A stretch of 64,000 nucleotides of DNA, taken from Pomphorhynchus laevis (Eukaryota > Acanthocephala > Palaeacanthocephala > Echinorhynchida > Pomphorhynchidae). The stretch covers positions 62,001 through 126,000 of the forward strand of contig WNNJ02000851.1 of NCBI GenBank assembly GCA_012934845.2, written 5' to 3'. A model generated the notes under the pieces. The model did no database searches and was not told where the DNA came from. It worked only from the letters and a program-made list of their open reading frames with translations. Positions within the stretch are counted from its first letter, which is position 1, and every line of letters begins with the position of its first letter. Position numbers and translations under genes: made by a program. Below are positions 10,459 through 21,219 of this stretch, in pieces.

Positions 10459-11500
10459 CTAATTCATCATCCTCACCTCCCATCCTTATTTTTGCGGGTT
10501 CCTACAAGGTTCATTCCTAGGTCCCCTGCTTTTATCTTTTCTGCTTGGCGATCTCTCTCCGTTTATCAAACCTTTTTCCTTTAACGTCATGCGATACGCC
10601 GATGACATCCTCATCAATGCTCATGCACCCGCACATCGCATTCACGATATCGGCACTTCTGCCAACTGTCTTTCTTCTATCTACGAACGTCTCTACAATC
10701 TCCATCTCGTTCTAAACCCCGACAAATCTAAAATAATGTAAATCCTACCCCGTAAACCAAACATATCTCCTCCCACTGTATATTTTGCCTCATCGATCAT
10801 CCCCATAGTCCACAATCTCACTTTCTTAGGCTTCCATTTCGATGATCACCTTTCCCTTAAACCCTTCGTCCGTGACAAGGTTCGCTCGTCTAACTTAATT
10901 CTCCGTGACATCCGCCGTATCCGCCCCCTTATCGACTTCCGTTCTTGTATGTCTCTTCTTTCATCGCTTTTTTTCCCTAAAATCGATTACTGCCTTAGCC
11001 TTTTCGCCAATTCTCCAAAATCCATCATCCTACCACCACAACGCATAATCAACTCCGCCGTTCGAGTGCTCTTTCGTCTTCGTCGCTTAGACCACATATC
11101 AACAGATCTTGCCCAACTATCCTGGTCCACCATTCACATCCGCATCAAACTCCGCCTCCTCGTAACTTTTCGTCTCATCGCTGTCGGCTCCCCATCGTTC
11201 ATCAACGTCCCTTTGTTAGACGACACTCGCCCCACCTCGCTATCGCTGCATTCCCGTCATACCTTCTTACTCCACGTTCCCAATTACTCCAACAACTATG
11301 GTCTCCGATCCTTCCTCGTCGCCACCTCACTCGCCTGGATTCAACTCCCTCTCGACGTCAGCCGCGCTACCTTTATTATCACATTCAAACACCTCCTCCG
11401 TTCACACTTTCTCGATACATGATTTACATTTTTGTTTTGTTGTGGTCATGTAAGCGTGCGCTGGCACGCATTTGTCACGTTAAATAAATCTTTTTTTAAT
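10459..11500 (+). mobile_element. 5'-truncated B1 element inserted in B1
   Basis: Starts inside RT (SNSSSSPP..., then GVPQGS region) and runs to a complete B1 3' end: stop at 11420-11422, then the hairpin GCGTGCGCTGGCACGC and CACGTTAAATAAATC plus a T-rich tail. The outer B1 linker sequence stops at CTCTAC on the left and resumes with ACTACGTACC on the right, so the insertion generated at most a 2-3 bp duplication. Confidence 0.7.
10560..11422 (+). pseudogene. B1 ORF2 fragment, RT C-terminal half
   Basis: Reads the MRYADDIL active-site region near 10590-10610, a stop near 10740 where the better copy has Trp (KIMWIL), then an open block from 10949 (LSSLFFPKIDYCLSLFANSP through RSHFLDT). The motif series (DYCLSLF, RLRRLDH, LPLDV, F-K-x-L-R-S-H) is typical of L2/CR1 ORF2 C-termini. 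Confidence 0.7.
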
Positions 11501-11842
11501 TTTTTACTACGTACCAAATGAACGCCTTACTAGAAGCATAAAATCATTACTTCATTCTACTCTAAGTCTCTGGCATAGTTTTAACTCAATCCTTGCTCGC
11601 TCCTCTTCGTATTGCAACACAAATCCCCCAAATTATTCGTCATTTCCCCAGACCAAAGTATCCACGTTGCGTTCACACCACCCCTCCCGATTCCATTTCA
11701 TCCCACTCTTCCCAGACTCGCCTCATAATCCCGGGACTCGTTCATCTTCTCCCTGTTTCACTTGCCAAAGTTTCATCTGTCGTCATGTCCTGGTTAAACA
11801 AAACAACGTTACTATTGTGAATATTGCATACACGAGCCGTTA

Positions 11843-12011
11843 TTCTTAAACAATCGGTTTGATATTATCCTCGTGTGGTTGTTTGAATCTTATCAGCATC
11901 ACTGTTCACTACAATCAGCGTGGGTGGACCTCACGCTGATTGTAGTGTACAGTGATGATGATAGGATTCAAACAACCACACGAGGATAATATCAAACCGA
12001 CCAGTTAAGAA
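11843..12011. mobile_element. Palindromic MITE / fold-back element inserted in B1
   Basis: Arms of about 69 bp (11854-11922 and 11932-12000) pair with only a few mismatches around a 9-base loop; the left arm starts TCGGTTTGATATTATCCTCG. A weaker outer match (TTCTTAA/TTAAGAA) extends it to 11843 and 12011. B1 sequence on both sides is contiguous in other copies, so this is a later insertion. It shows no similarity to the 6973-7160 palindrome by eye. Confidence 0.65.
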
Positions 12012-12632
12012 AAAAACCTAGCATACCGATCCCCTGCCCTTTCCCTATATTAAAATCCATATGCTCATCGATATCCCTTTTCCTCATCACCTGGTTTAAC
12101 TCGTCCATCCGGCATCGTATCTTCCCTTTAAACTAAAAATCCACCATCGTTCGTCCCTTCCTTTAGAAACAATCGCTTAACCACTCACTACATTCTAGCT
12201 ATCGCCCCAGTTCACTCCTCCCTACTCTTTCTAATTTCTAAGAACGATTAATCTTAATACAGATCAATGTTCATCTCTCCTCATCCAATCTGTACCCTTT
12301 TTTCCAATGCGCTTTCCGCTCTAATCACTCCACAAACATCGCCTGCATGAAAGATTACAACGACCTAATCATTCCTCGTGACAAGGCACTATATAGTGTT
12401 CTTATCTCCCTCGACTTCTCATCCGCCTTCAACATCGCCGATCACTCCATCTTTCATTCTCGTCTTCGCTATGATTACGGCGTTTCTTCATCCTCCGTAT
12501 TTGAGTTTGCATCATATCTGTCCGACCATTCTTTACGCATCTGATCTAATTCATCATCCTCTCATCTCATTCCTATTTTCTGTAGAGTCGCACAAGATTC
12601 AATCCTAGGTCCCTGTTTTTCTCTCTTCTGCT

Positions 12633-12643
12633 TGGCGATCTCT
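12633..12643. repeat. Left target-site duplication of LINE A copy 2
   Basis: TGGCGATCTCT, repeated exactly at 16626-16636. In uninterrupted B1 copies the sequence occurs once, followed by CTCCGTTTATCAAACC. Confidence 0.9.
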
Positions 12644-12772
12644 AAATAAATAAATAAATAAAGATTTTCTTAATAACAAATAATACATGGTGAAGGAATA
12701 AATAAATGTCAGATCAGTTCCAAGATAAACAAAAGAAATAACAAGACAGCACGTGTTAGTCTTCTTCAATGT

Positions 12773-15233
12773 TCAAGGCATCAAATCCAGGGGGATCTGA
12801 GCCCCCCAACCGATCCAACACGCCGCCTTCCGACTGAACCACCCGGGGTCTTTCACCCCCCGAAGAATCCAATCGGCGCGAACTATGCTGGGTAAACGAG
12901 AGACGAGGAGCTTAAGAAACCTTAGCCTTTGCTCTGGGGGACGTCCTCTTGAGAAAAAGACTAGTCCCGAGATAGCCCAGGTACCCCAAAGGCGTACCTG
13001 GGTTTTCCCTTTCAATGACAGATGCTGAGCCCGTTTCAGAGCCCACCTAGCTTTCCTCAGGATACGTTTAAGTCTATCCAGGTCAGCTTTCGCCGACCAG
13101 TTCACCGTAACGGTGAACCCCAGGTATTTTACCCGACATGTGAAGGTGGGGAGTGGTTCAGAGGCAAATATGGAGGAAAGTGCTGAGAGTGCTAATCTCT
13201 TAAGTTTTTTCTTTGTTGCAGTGGTGCCATGAAAGACAACCGCCTGCGATTTGGCGGAGTTTAAAATAAGATTGGATTTGGGTAACTGGTCTTTTAATCT
13301 TAAAAAGAAGCGGCTGATGTCAGAAACTACGTCTTTACACCTGTGTCCAGAGAACAGGGCTGTAATGTGATCAGCATACACCACAAGAAGTTGTTCGCGC
13401 TTAAATATTTTGAATAGATTAATGGAAGCAGCAAGATATAAGATAGGAGAAAGAGGTGAACCTTGAGGCACACCTGTAATAGGGTAAAACTGACGCGCAT
13501 CAGGGTCGTCTTCATAATAAAACCGCTTGGTGTACAGCAGAATCTCCACCCTGTTCACAATTCTCGCAGGCAACCCGAGGGACCTAAGAGAAGAGATCAC
13601 AAAAGGAATGGAGATGCGGTCAAATGCAGCAGAAAAGTCAAGGAAAATAGCCACAACTAGGCGATGGCTATTCTCCCGACAAAACTGCTCCAACTCACCT
13701 ACTGCCGAATGGACCGAGCGACCTTTGACGAACCCATGAAAACCTGGAGGGATCAAATTTCGCCTACTTAAATGGTCGCGGATTTTACGCGCAAGCGCTT
13801 TTTCGTAAATCGACACGAGGGAATTTTGAATCGAAATGGGTCGCAGGTCTTTAGGACATGAGCAGGATTTTTTCTTAGGAATAAAAACACGCTTACTAAT
13901 ATTGATGCCTGCTACATCAGATGGGGAGGCTAAAAGCATTGTTACGGCCACCTCTCTTCTCTGATCAGCTGTCAAAAGCTGACAGACCCGAGAAGAAAGT
14001 GGAACGACGGATTTGGAGGTGCCCGGGAGTGGACCCCAGGAGTTAAGAATATCCGTAACAGATAGATCCCTACTCCTGAAGTTACACCAAGGCGGGATTG
14101 GTTGAGGTGATTGAGTGGCTCCATAGTTGTGTAGGGCTAGTGACTCCTCCAAAACTTTATCAAGGCCTACATTCCCTATCCAACTCAATGCTCTATCCTT
14201 CCAGCAAACAAACTTCTCCTTCTTGAAAATCTTCCAAAAGGAAGACTGAGAAGGATTAAGGCGAGCGATACTCGTCCTATCCCTACTCAGCTGGAACCTG
14301 TATCTGGTGCTCCAGTATTCATTCGAGAGGGCCTGTTTGGCGGAAGCAGAGAGATTAGGGAGGTTCAGTAATTTTGCTAGGACCTTGAGTTTCGTCGGAG
14401 TGGGATTGTATATACGACCTTTATAGGTAGTCGATAGAATCGCGGTAGCTTGCGAAAAGAGGTAGGTATTAAATTCGGTCAGACTCTCATTTCCTATTCG
14501 GGGAAAGAGTTGGATAGCCGCCTGAAAGAAGGCCACTCTGATCGGATCAAAGTGAAACCTTCTGCGAAGCAACATATCTTCCTCAATTCTCCAACGAATT
14601 AGGTCATGAGAGGTGGACAATTGCTGGCGCGACTGCTCCGTGCAGAGGGGTTTTAACAGCCACCTCGAGTGAAGCAGTAAAATGTCGAGGATAGAATTTG
14701 TTGATGTGCAATGAAAGGTAGGGGATGGGGGTTTGTGAATAAGATAACCGTTCCTGGCTCTGCGAAGCGCTGCATTGATCCAACGACCAGTTCTGTCGTT
14801 GAAATCCCCAAGTATCATGTCATAACCGCTGTCAATAATACTATCCAGGAGATCACGGTTCTTGTGAATTTCCCCTGGACGGATGTAGACATTGGCTAGA
14901 CTGAGGCGTTTACCGTTTTTACTAAGTGAAACTACTAAACAAGACATGGCTGGACATGAGTAGTTTAATAGGAGGGAGGACCTTATTGAGCACTTAAGGT
15001 CCGGTCAAGAGTCCTTGAGATGAAGAGGAGTGAGGTGGGGCTAAGTACGGAGTATAGTGGGAACATATATGCTTTGGGATAAATCGAGTAATGTCCTGGG
15101 GAAGACGGATAGACCGCGTCTCCTGAAGCACTATAACATCTGCATCTCTACCAGATAAAAGTCTGAGGGCAGAAGCACCTCCCGAATTCCACTGAAGGAC
15201 ATTCAGTGAAAAAGGCTCACGAGTACTCTGCAT
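12773..15233 (-). pseudogene. LINE A copy 2 ORF2: endonuclease plus RT, frameshift and mutated active site
   Basis: The N-terminal block 14994-15233 (LQWNSGGAS, VLQETRS) and the main block 12773-14947 join by a 1-nt length difference at about 14970-15005, seen when aligned with copy 1. The main block has LGDFNDRTGRW, PKDLRPISIQNS, FVKGRSVHSA, FLDFSAAFDRI and GVPQGSPLSPIL. Motif C reads YADH instead of YADD at about 13370, removing the second catalytic Asp. No RNase H follows. About 800 residues if joined, similar to copy 1. Confidence 0.88.
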
Positions 15234-15266
15234 TGTGATGGATTAGTTGGATGGGGGATTGCCTAC

Positions 15267-16514
15267 CTAGACAGAGCTAGGTGCAGGAAGGTTTCCCTTC
15301 CCGCCACCAGCTCCGTCCAGGGTAGGTACTTGCCCCTGGGCAGCATCTTCATTTCCCCTTCTAGCCTTAGACTTTAATAGTTTCCCAATATTTAAGGGTT
15401 GGATGGGAGGATTGGCCGAAGCCCCCCTTTTCTTTGAAGGCGGTATTACTGCATTAATCGGAACAGACGGTGCCGTGAGGAGGGCACCGAGCAGAGACTT
15501 GACTAATTCCTCAGTCTGTTTCTTATTCACAGCGGCACGGATGTCTATGGCTCTAAAGATGTCGGCGTCCGTCATTCTTGACCCGACGTTAGAAGGCAGG
15601 GCAGCTGCTTCGGAAAAAGAGGCCGGCTTCTTGGTAGCTGTTGAACAGAATTTGTTGGCGTAATCTTTGAAGACGTTACACCTCCTGCTCCAAGCAGGGT
15701 GACACCCCCCACAGTTGGAGCAGGAAAGGAGGGCCGAGCATTTACAGCCGTCCATTACGGCTGGGCAGGATAAGGAGCTACACACCCCACATGTAGTCGG
15801 TAAGGTGCAGCTGGAAGCCCAATGCCCCCACTTATGGCACCGACTACAATGGGGGTATGTAAATTCTTCCCTGCCAACTATTTTAAAGGATAAATTGAAG
15901 CCCAAAAATGGGTTATTAGCAGATCTGACGAGTAACTCAGCTTGATCAATTGCCGCAGAACCGAAAGCGATCGTTAAGGGGAAGCCATTCTTTCCCATAA
16001 GTTGACGAAAACTGGAAATATTGAACTTACTTTTTAGTAATGCAATATCCTCATTTTCAAGGTGGGCCGGGAGATTCGATATTTTGACCGAGGCCATGAT
16101 TGGTTTTAGTTCAAACGATCCAAATTCGGACAAATTGGATTCAAAAAATACAGCATATCTTTTAAGATCCTCAGGCGAGGCGAAAGAAATTTTTATTTCT
16201 GATTCACTGTATCGAACACAGTTAAAAACAACTCTATTTTTAAGTTCAGTAGAAAATTTCCTTAGGAAAATATTAAATAATGAATGTCTAGCAACGGGCT
16301 TTGATATCTTTATAATACCCAAATTTGTAAGTTTGGGAATGGGTGGAAGTAACCCTTCATCGTCACAAACAATAGAAACAGAACTAACCTTTTGCTTGCA
16401 GTGTGTATTATCTGAGAATACCTGATATTTTTCGTTGAATTTTGATTTTTCGTAAGGAATTTTGCTGGAATTGCAATTGCTTTGAACCTCCGAATGCAAA
16501 ATTTGTTTCGACAT
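15267..16514 (-). CDS. LINE A copy 2 ORF1, zinc-knuckle Gag-like protein
   Basis: Intact frame of 415 residues from the ATG at 16514 (MSKQILHSE); the frame stays open 15 codons upstream, but only through a GTG and across the leader motif, so the ATG is preferred. Three Cys/His clusters (YPHCSRCHKWGHWASSC, CGVCSS, CSNCGGCHPAWSRRC) lie about residues 220-285. A Pro/Lys-rich tail follows. Binding of element RNA is the known role in this family. It ends 33 bp before ORF2. Confidence 0.85.
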   Translation of the reverse strand: MSKQILHSEVQSNCNSSKIPYEKSKFNEKYQVFSDNTHCKQKVSSVSIVCDDEGLLPPIPKLTNLGIIKISKPVARHSLFNIFLRKFSTELKNRVVFNCVRYSESEIKISFASPEDLKRYAVFFESNLSEFGSFELKPIMASVKISNLPAHLENEDIALLKSKFNISSFRQLMGKNGFPLTIAFGSAAIDQAELLVRSANNPFLGFNLSFKIVGREEFTYPHCSRCHKWGHWASSCTLPTTCGVCSSLSCPAVMDGCKCSALLSCSNCGGCHPAWSRRCNVFKDYANKFCSTATKKPASFSEAAALPSNVGSRMTDADIFRAIDIRAAVNKKQTEELVKSLLGALLTAPSVPINAVIPPSKKRGASANPPIQPLNIGKLLKSKARRGNEDAAQGQVPTLDGAGGGKGNLPAPSSV

Positions 16515-16538
16515 AGAGTGCACTGATTTCGAGTAAAT

Positions 16539-16557
16539 TGTATGTTTATCAGAAACC
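16539..16557 (-). promoter_or_regulatory. Shared LINE 5' leader motif in LINE A
   Basis: Read on minus: GGTTTCTGATAAACATACA, 25 bases before the ORF1 ATG. It differs at one base from the D2 leader (GGTTTCTAATAAACATACA). The two elements are otherwise unrelated. Confidence 0.5.
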
Positions 16558-16625
16558 ACAAGTTCTGCCGAGTATGTAATTTCAATTCAAATACTGTCGA
16601 TGGCCTCGGAGAGGAGTATGCATTG

Positions 16626-17005
16626 TGGCGATCTCTCTTTTTACCAAACCTTACTCATTTAATGTTTTGCGATACGCGGATGACATACTCATTTATGCTC
16701 ATGCATCCGTCCATCGCATACACGATATGTATGCAATGCACAATTATCGGCATTTCTCTCTCCAACTGTTTTTCTTCTATCTACAAACGTTTCTTCCATC
16801 TTCGTCTCGTTTTAAATCCCGACCAGTCCAAAATAATGACAAGGCCCGCTTGTACAACTTAATTCTCCGTTATATCTGCCGTATCCGCCCCCTTAACGAC
16901 TTCCGTTCTTGTATGTCTCTTCTTTCATCGATTCTTTTCCCTAAAATCGATTACTGCCTCAACCTTTTCGCCAATTCTCCAAAATCCATCATCCTACCCC
17001 TATAG
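16626..17005 (+). pseudogene. B1 host copy, RT C-terminal part
   Basis: Begins with the right copy of the 11-bp duplication, then reads the RT motif C region (LRYADDILIYAHAS) and the IRPLNDFRSCMSLLSSILFPKIDYCL block, with an internal deletion around 16835. It stops at the sequence encoding NSPKSIILPL, where a fold-back junction and a B2 element begin. Confidence 0.7.
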
Positions 17006-17077
17006 AGGTAGGATGAGAAAGATTAACTCATCCTACCCCTTAATGAGAAAGATTAACTTCCATTAATCTTTATCATT
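16986..17077. repeat. Multiple fold-back junction between B1 and B2
   Basis: B1 sequence TCATCCTACCCCT, its inverted form AGGTAGGATGA, then GAGAAAGATTAA, again TCATCCTACCCCT, again GAGAAAGATTAA, and finally the B2 segment whose complement this is (ATTAATCTTTATCATT). The alternation of direct and inverted short blocks from both partners suggests snap-back synthesis during B2 integration. Confidence 0.7.
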
Positions 17078-17084
17078 CTAACAA

Positions 17085-17970
17085 TGCTAACGGCAAAGCT
17101 TTTCATCTCGTACCTCCTCTTTCCTATTCCTCCCCCAATTTAAATAAATCTCAAACTTCTTTATTCTCCTCACGAACTCCTTACTCGACCCCCCCTGTAT
17201 CACCTCTCAATAATTTACACCCTTCCATCAAAATCATTTCCAGTAACATTTCCGATCAACTAATTCAACACTCCATTCCTGTCACTCATGCCCCAACCTA
17301 TTTTAATTCTCCTTACTCTACCTCCCACGTAACACTTCCCAATAAGTTACATCCTTCATTTAAAATCATATCCAGTCACATCTCTGATCAACCGATTCAA
17401 CACCCCGCTCCTGTCACACTTGCTCCAACCAATATTAATTCTTTATCAAGCACCCCTGTCATTTCTACTTCTATCTGCTCATCTACCTCGACTCCAACCA
17501 GCTCTGTCCGTCCACCAATTCCACGAAATCGTTTTCCTTCGCGCGATCGCAGTATAATCATATCAAACTTAAAGCTTTCCTAATCTGCTTCTCCACAATC
17601 TCGCCTCGATGATTATGTATCTGCTTTCAGGTCTATCCTAGCAACCATTCTTCCTGATGATAACCCATCACTCTTCAATAATATCGCTCCTGTATCCTTT
17701 ATTCGTTTAAACAAATCCACTAAATCCAATCATCTCAGTCCTCCACTCTTAAAAATCGTTTTCCGACATAGTTCACATGCCTCTTCGGTACTCTCCCAAC
17801 GTTTTAAACTTCTTACCACTTCATCTACTTGCCGTATCTTTCCTGACCGCTCCCCTTCTGATATTGCCCAGCTCAATTTAGCTCGCATTGAAAAACATCA
17901 CGTGAAACCAACGGCGAGTCATCCTTATCTATAAGTAAAATCAACGGAAATTTTCACGTTCTTCACTCAA
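17085..17970 (+). pseudogene. B2 ORF1 fragment
   Basis: Matches ORF1 of the intact B2 copy (58762-60087): Ser/Thr/Pro-rich repeats (NNLHPSIKIISSNISDQ type), then IISNLKLS, an in-frame TAA at about 17581, and the conserved C-terminus (SPPLLKIVFRHSSHASSVLSQ). The same TAA is present in the other copy. A 1-nt deletion near 17905 then shifts the frame. The N-terminal zinc region is missing. Confidence 0.65.
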
Positions 17971-17983
17971 GGCCAAAAATTCG

Positions 17984-20080
17984 ATGGCGTCCCATCTCTC
18001 CCCTTTGTCTTCTTCGCTAATCGGTCTCGCTCCTAAGCATACTTTTCGTCTTAGTCTACTGAATAATCGCTCCATTCTTCATAAAGCTGATATGCTTCTC
18101 GATATCTTCGATCAATTATCTATCGATATTCTCTGCATTACCGAATCCTGGCACACTGACTCCGACGATCTTGCTATTCGTCGTCTATGTCGCTCTGGTT
18201 GTTCTCTAGTTGAATCAGCTCGTCAAATTACATCTCATACATCTACTGCGTCTAACCATGGCGGTATTGTTGCCATTGCTCGTCACCCAATGTCTTTACG
18301 TAAAATCAACGTTAACATCCGTTACACCTCGTTCGAATTACTCATATGCAGATTATCAACGCCTTTCCTTCTGGAACTTGTGATTTTATACCGTCCAGGT
18401 TCAGTTGCCCCATCACGTATCTTCTTTAACGACCTTGCAGATCTAATGTCCTTTGGAAAATCTTAAACTCAGCTCTTTCACGATCATCTACCCCTTGTAA
18501 TATAAATCCTGATGAATTTTCTTCTTATCTACAAACTAAGCTATCTAATTTACTTTCCCTACTACCCATAGCCCCCTTGTACCCACTCTTATCTTTAAAT
18601 ACTTCCCTCCCAGAACTATTACACCTTCTTCCCGTTTCGTCTGATGAAGTTTCTTCGGTTCTGCTGTCATTACCTAATAAAACCTCTCCTTCTGACCCAA
18701 TTCCCACTCACTTACTTAAAAATATCTGCACTTTTATCTTACCCTTCCTAACCACATTGTTCAACTCGTCCATCCGTAGCTGTACATTTCTTTCCATCTG
18801 AAAATGCGCCACTGTTCGTCCTCTCATCAAAAAGCAATCTCTTGACTCCTCACTACCATTTTCGTACCGTCCAATCTCACTTATCCCAACCCTCTCTAAA
18901 TTCCTTAAGCGTCTCGTTCTCAAGCAAGTTAATACATATCTCTTTTCCTCTAACTTATTTCCTCCCTTCCAAGCCGCTTTTCGCTCTAATTACTATACTG
19001 AAATTGCCTGTCTTAAAGTTTATTACGACTTACTCATATCGCGCGATCATAAATTATGTAGTGTCATAGTTTCTCTTGATATTTCGTCTGCTTTTGACAT
19101 CGTAGATCACTCGATTCTTCTACATCGCCTTCGTCATGATTATGGCTTCTCTTTACCCACTGTATCATGGTTTTCTTCATATCTATCAAACCGTACATTT
19201 CGCGTCTATTCTAACTCTTCTCTATCCCATCCTTCATTTATCCCGACCGGTGTTCCACAAGGCTCCGTATTAGGCCCTATACTTTTCTCTCTTCTTCTTG
19301 GTGATTTGTCTTCGATTTCTCATAAATTTAACTTCCATGTTATGCAATATGCTGATGACATTCTCATCTATGCTCATGCACCTGTTTATCGTATTCACGA
19401 TCTTAGTGTTTCTGCTTCCGACTGTCTTGTCTCAATTTCCAATCATCTTTCTTCCCTTCGCCTTTCTCTGAATGCTGATAAATCCAAAATTATGTGGATC
19501 CTACCTCGACGCCTCGGCTTCGAACCTCCCTCCGTATCATTAAATTCTACAATTCTTCCTATCGTTGATAATCTCGTTTTCCTAGGCTTCCATTTTGACA
19601 ACCGACTTTCACTTAAACCTTTCGTTAGAGATAAAGTACGCTCATCTACCTTGATACTCCGCAACCTCCGTCAAGTTCGTAGATTGATCGATTTCCCTTC
19701 TTGTATGACTCTCATATCATCTCTCCTTTTTTCTAGACTCGATTATTGTCTTAGTCTATTTTCCAACTCACCTAAATCCACTCTTCTTCCCCTACAACGC
19801 ATCGTCAACGCAGCTGTCCGAATTCTCCTCCGTCTTCGTCGTTTTGATCACACATCCTACCATCTTGCTTCTCTCGATTTGCCTACAATTTATTGTCGTG
19901 TTCAAATTCGTCTTCTTATCGTTGCTTTCCGCCTTGTAACTTTTCATACCCCTTCATTTCTCAACCTTCCTTTTCTCGACAATTCTCGTACTGTGTATTG
20001 TGCTCTGCGTTCCCGTAATTCCCTTCTTTTACATATCCCAATCTACTCTACCTCTTTTGGCTTCCGCTCCTTCGTTGCCA
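17984..20080 (+). pseudogene. B2 ORF2, endonuclease plus RT, deleted and with stop
   Basis: 17984-18466 encodes the endonuclease N-terminus (MASHLSPLSSSL, NNRSILHK, CITESWH, ILYRPGS); the GDFN and SDH motifs are lost in the 0.7-kb deletion. RT follows: KTSPSDPIPTHLL, a TGA in place of Trp at about 18800, motif A degraded to DISSAFDIVDH, GVPQGSVLGPILF and QYADDILIYAHAP (19306 onward), KIMWIL, LDYCLSLFSNSP. Comparison with 55889-58798 shows it was once the same 969-residue protein. Confidence 0.8.
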
Positions 20081-20103
20081 CGTTAAATAAATTATTATAT
20101 TAT

Positions 20104-20497
20104 TACAAGAACACAAGCCAACGAAGGACAAATGTATTGTATATTGTGAATAGCAGCTTGTCGATTTAAAGAGTTAAATGCGTTAGAAGCATCCACGGCA
20201 AGAACACAACGTTGTTTATTCGACATAAATGCGGATTGGATGGAATGAATTGCAAACTCAATTCCGCCACGTTGTGATGCTGCCAATTGACTCTTTCCAG
20301 CCACGTCTTGCAAGTCGAATTTTACCACCTCAAGTATGGTTTTACATAATATGCGTCTCGTAACTTCACACACTCCAATCGGTCTTATGCCCCCGGATTT
20401 CTTCGGGATAGTGACAAGCCTACATGTCGTAAAGGCATCAAGAACACCAGGAGGAATTTTATCAGCAGTTAATCGAATAGTGAATTCAGCCAAAGTG
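20104..20497 (-). pseudogene. D-element RT fragment (motifs 1 to A)
   Basis: Reads RLVTIPKKSGGIRPIGVCEV, SQLAASQRGGIEFAIHSI and the motif A segment LAVDASNAFNSLNRQAAIHN. The GGIRPIGV-E/D pattern and D-ASNAFN are shared with D2. It is truncated at CPSLACVL by the inversion junction. Confidence 0.8.
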
Positions 20498-21219
20498 CGC
20501 TTCCTCTAGCCGTTGATAACTTTCATCTCCATTCTTATAAATTTAGGGATGCCATATGTTCCAGATATGGATGGAATCCACAAGATCTAAACAAAAAAAC
20601 ATGTATATGCGGTATAACAAATGGCATTATTCACGCATTATCATGTAAACGAGGTGGTGTACCAATAATCCGTCACAACGATATTCGGAACACGATCGCT
20701 TATGCATAATCAGAGATATGCCACGGCGAACCAACTTTGCAAAAGATTCCAGACAGCTTAGAATTCATGAATAATTCAACAACGAAAAATAACAATGCGC
20801 GCCTAGACATTTCATGTTATGGACTACAGGACAATCGATATGAGCGGACGTTTTTTGACGTCAATGTTTTTTCAGTACATGCTCCGTTATATGGCAGCAG
20901 TTCGCCTCTCGCCGCCTTTAAATATAATGAAAATCGCAAAAACAGCAAATACAATGAAAGAATTGTCAGTGTGGAAGAAAGCAAATTTATACCATTAATT
21001 TTTTCAACATCAGGAGGAGTTGGACCGCGAGCTCTTAAGCTACTCAAGGACATTGCCTCGATATCATCGAGGTTAAAATCAGAAAAGTATAGTGATGTAT
21101 TGGTTCACCTTAAACGCAAGATTAGCTTCTCGATTGCACGTGCTTCTTCACTATGTCTGCGAATGCCGCGATCAAGTAGAAGACATACAATCTTTCCTGG
21201 CAGTAAATCTCATTTATAG
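20498..21219 (+). pseudogene. D-element C-terminus: zinc motif and restriction-like endonuclease
   Basis: Begins ALPLAVDNFHLHSYKFRDAI, then CICGITNGIIHALSC (C-x-C-x7-H-x3-C), GG and RHNDIR; then after a frame break the nuclease core ARLDISCYG with FFDVNVF, KYNERI and FIPLIFSTSGGVGP, and a C-terminal basic helix (LKRKISFSIARASS). The D...D-V spacing is that of PD-(D/E)XK nucleases in R2/R4-type LINEs; the match is by motif. Confidence 0.75.

Larger units (their letters stand above)
11504..12643 (+). pseudogene. B1 host copy continued: linker and N-terminal RT, interrupted by a palindromic element
   Basis: Resumes with the linker that encodes LWHTFNSILARSS in the better copies, continues to about 11810, and after the 11843-12011 element reads the RT N-terminus. 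12347-12544 encodes DKALYSVLISLDFSSAFNIADHS, where motif A is recognisable although the motif Asp-Ile-Val is changed. It breaks off at TGGCGATCTCT (12633-12643) where LINE A is inserted. Confidence 0.65.
12644..16625 (-). mobile_element. LINE A copy 2, complete 3982-bp insertion
   Basis: Both ends are defined by an exact 11-bp target-site duplication in B1 sequence. The 3' end carries a short (TTTA)n tail read on minus (12644-12660) rather than poly(A). From 5' to 3' on minus: a short 5' UTR containing the shared leader motif, ORF1, a 33-bp gap, ORF2 and a roughly 110-bp 3' UTR. The full length gives a reference for the family. Confidence 0.93.
17053..20100 (+). mobile_element. B2 element (L2-like LINE) with two internal deletions
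   Basis: Begins within ORF1 (compare 59700 on minus in the intact copy) and runs to the B2 tail TTAAATAAATTATTATATTATT. Compared with 55805-60270 it lacks about 0.7 kb at 18448, where the sequence after DLADLMS jumps to WKILNSALS, and a short piece at about 20075 that joins RSFVA directly to the 3' tail CCACGTTAAATAAA. ORF1 and ORF2 are both disrupted. Confidence 0.8.

Noticed and set aside
15403-16425. Plus-strand ORFs over LINE A ORF1
   Set aside because: Antisense shadows of the intact zinc-knuckle ORF1.
16310-16585. Alternative minus-strand ORF at the LINE A 5' end
   Set aside because: Overlaps ORF1 in another frame, has no domain, and no equivalent is seen in copy 1.
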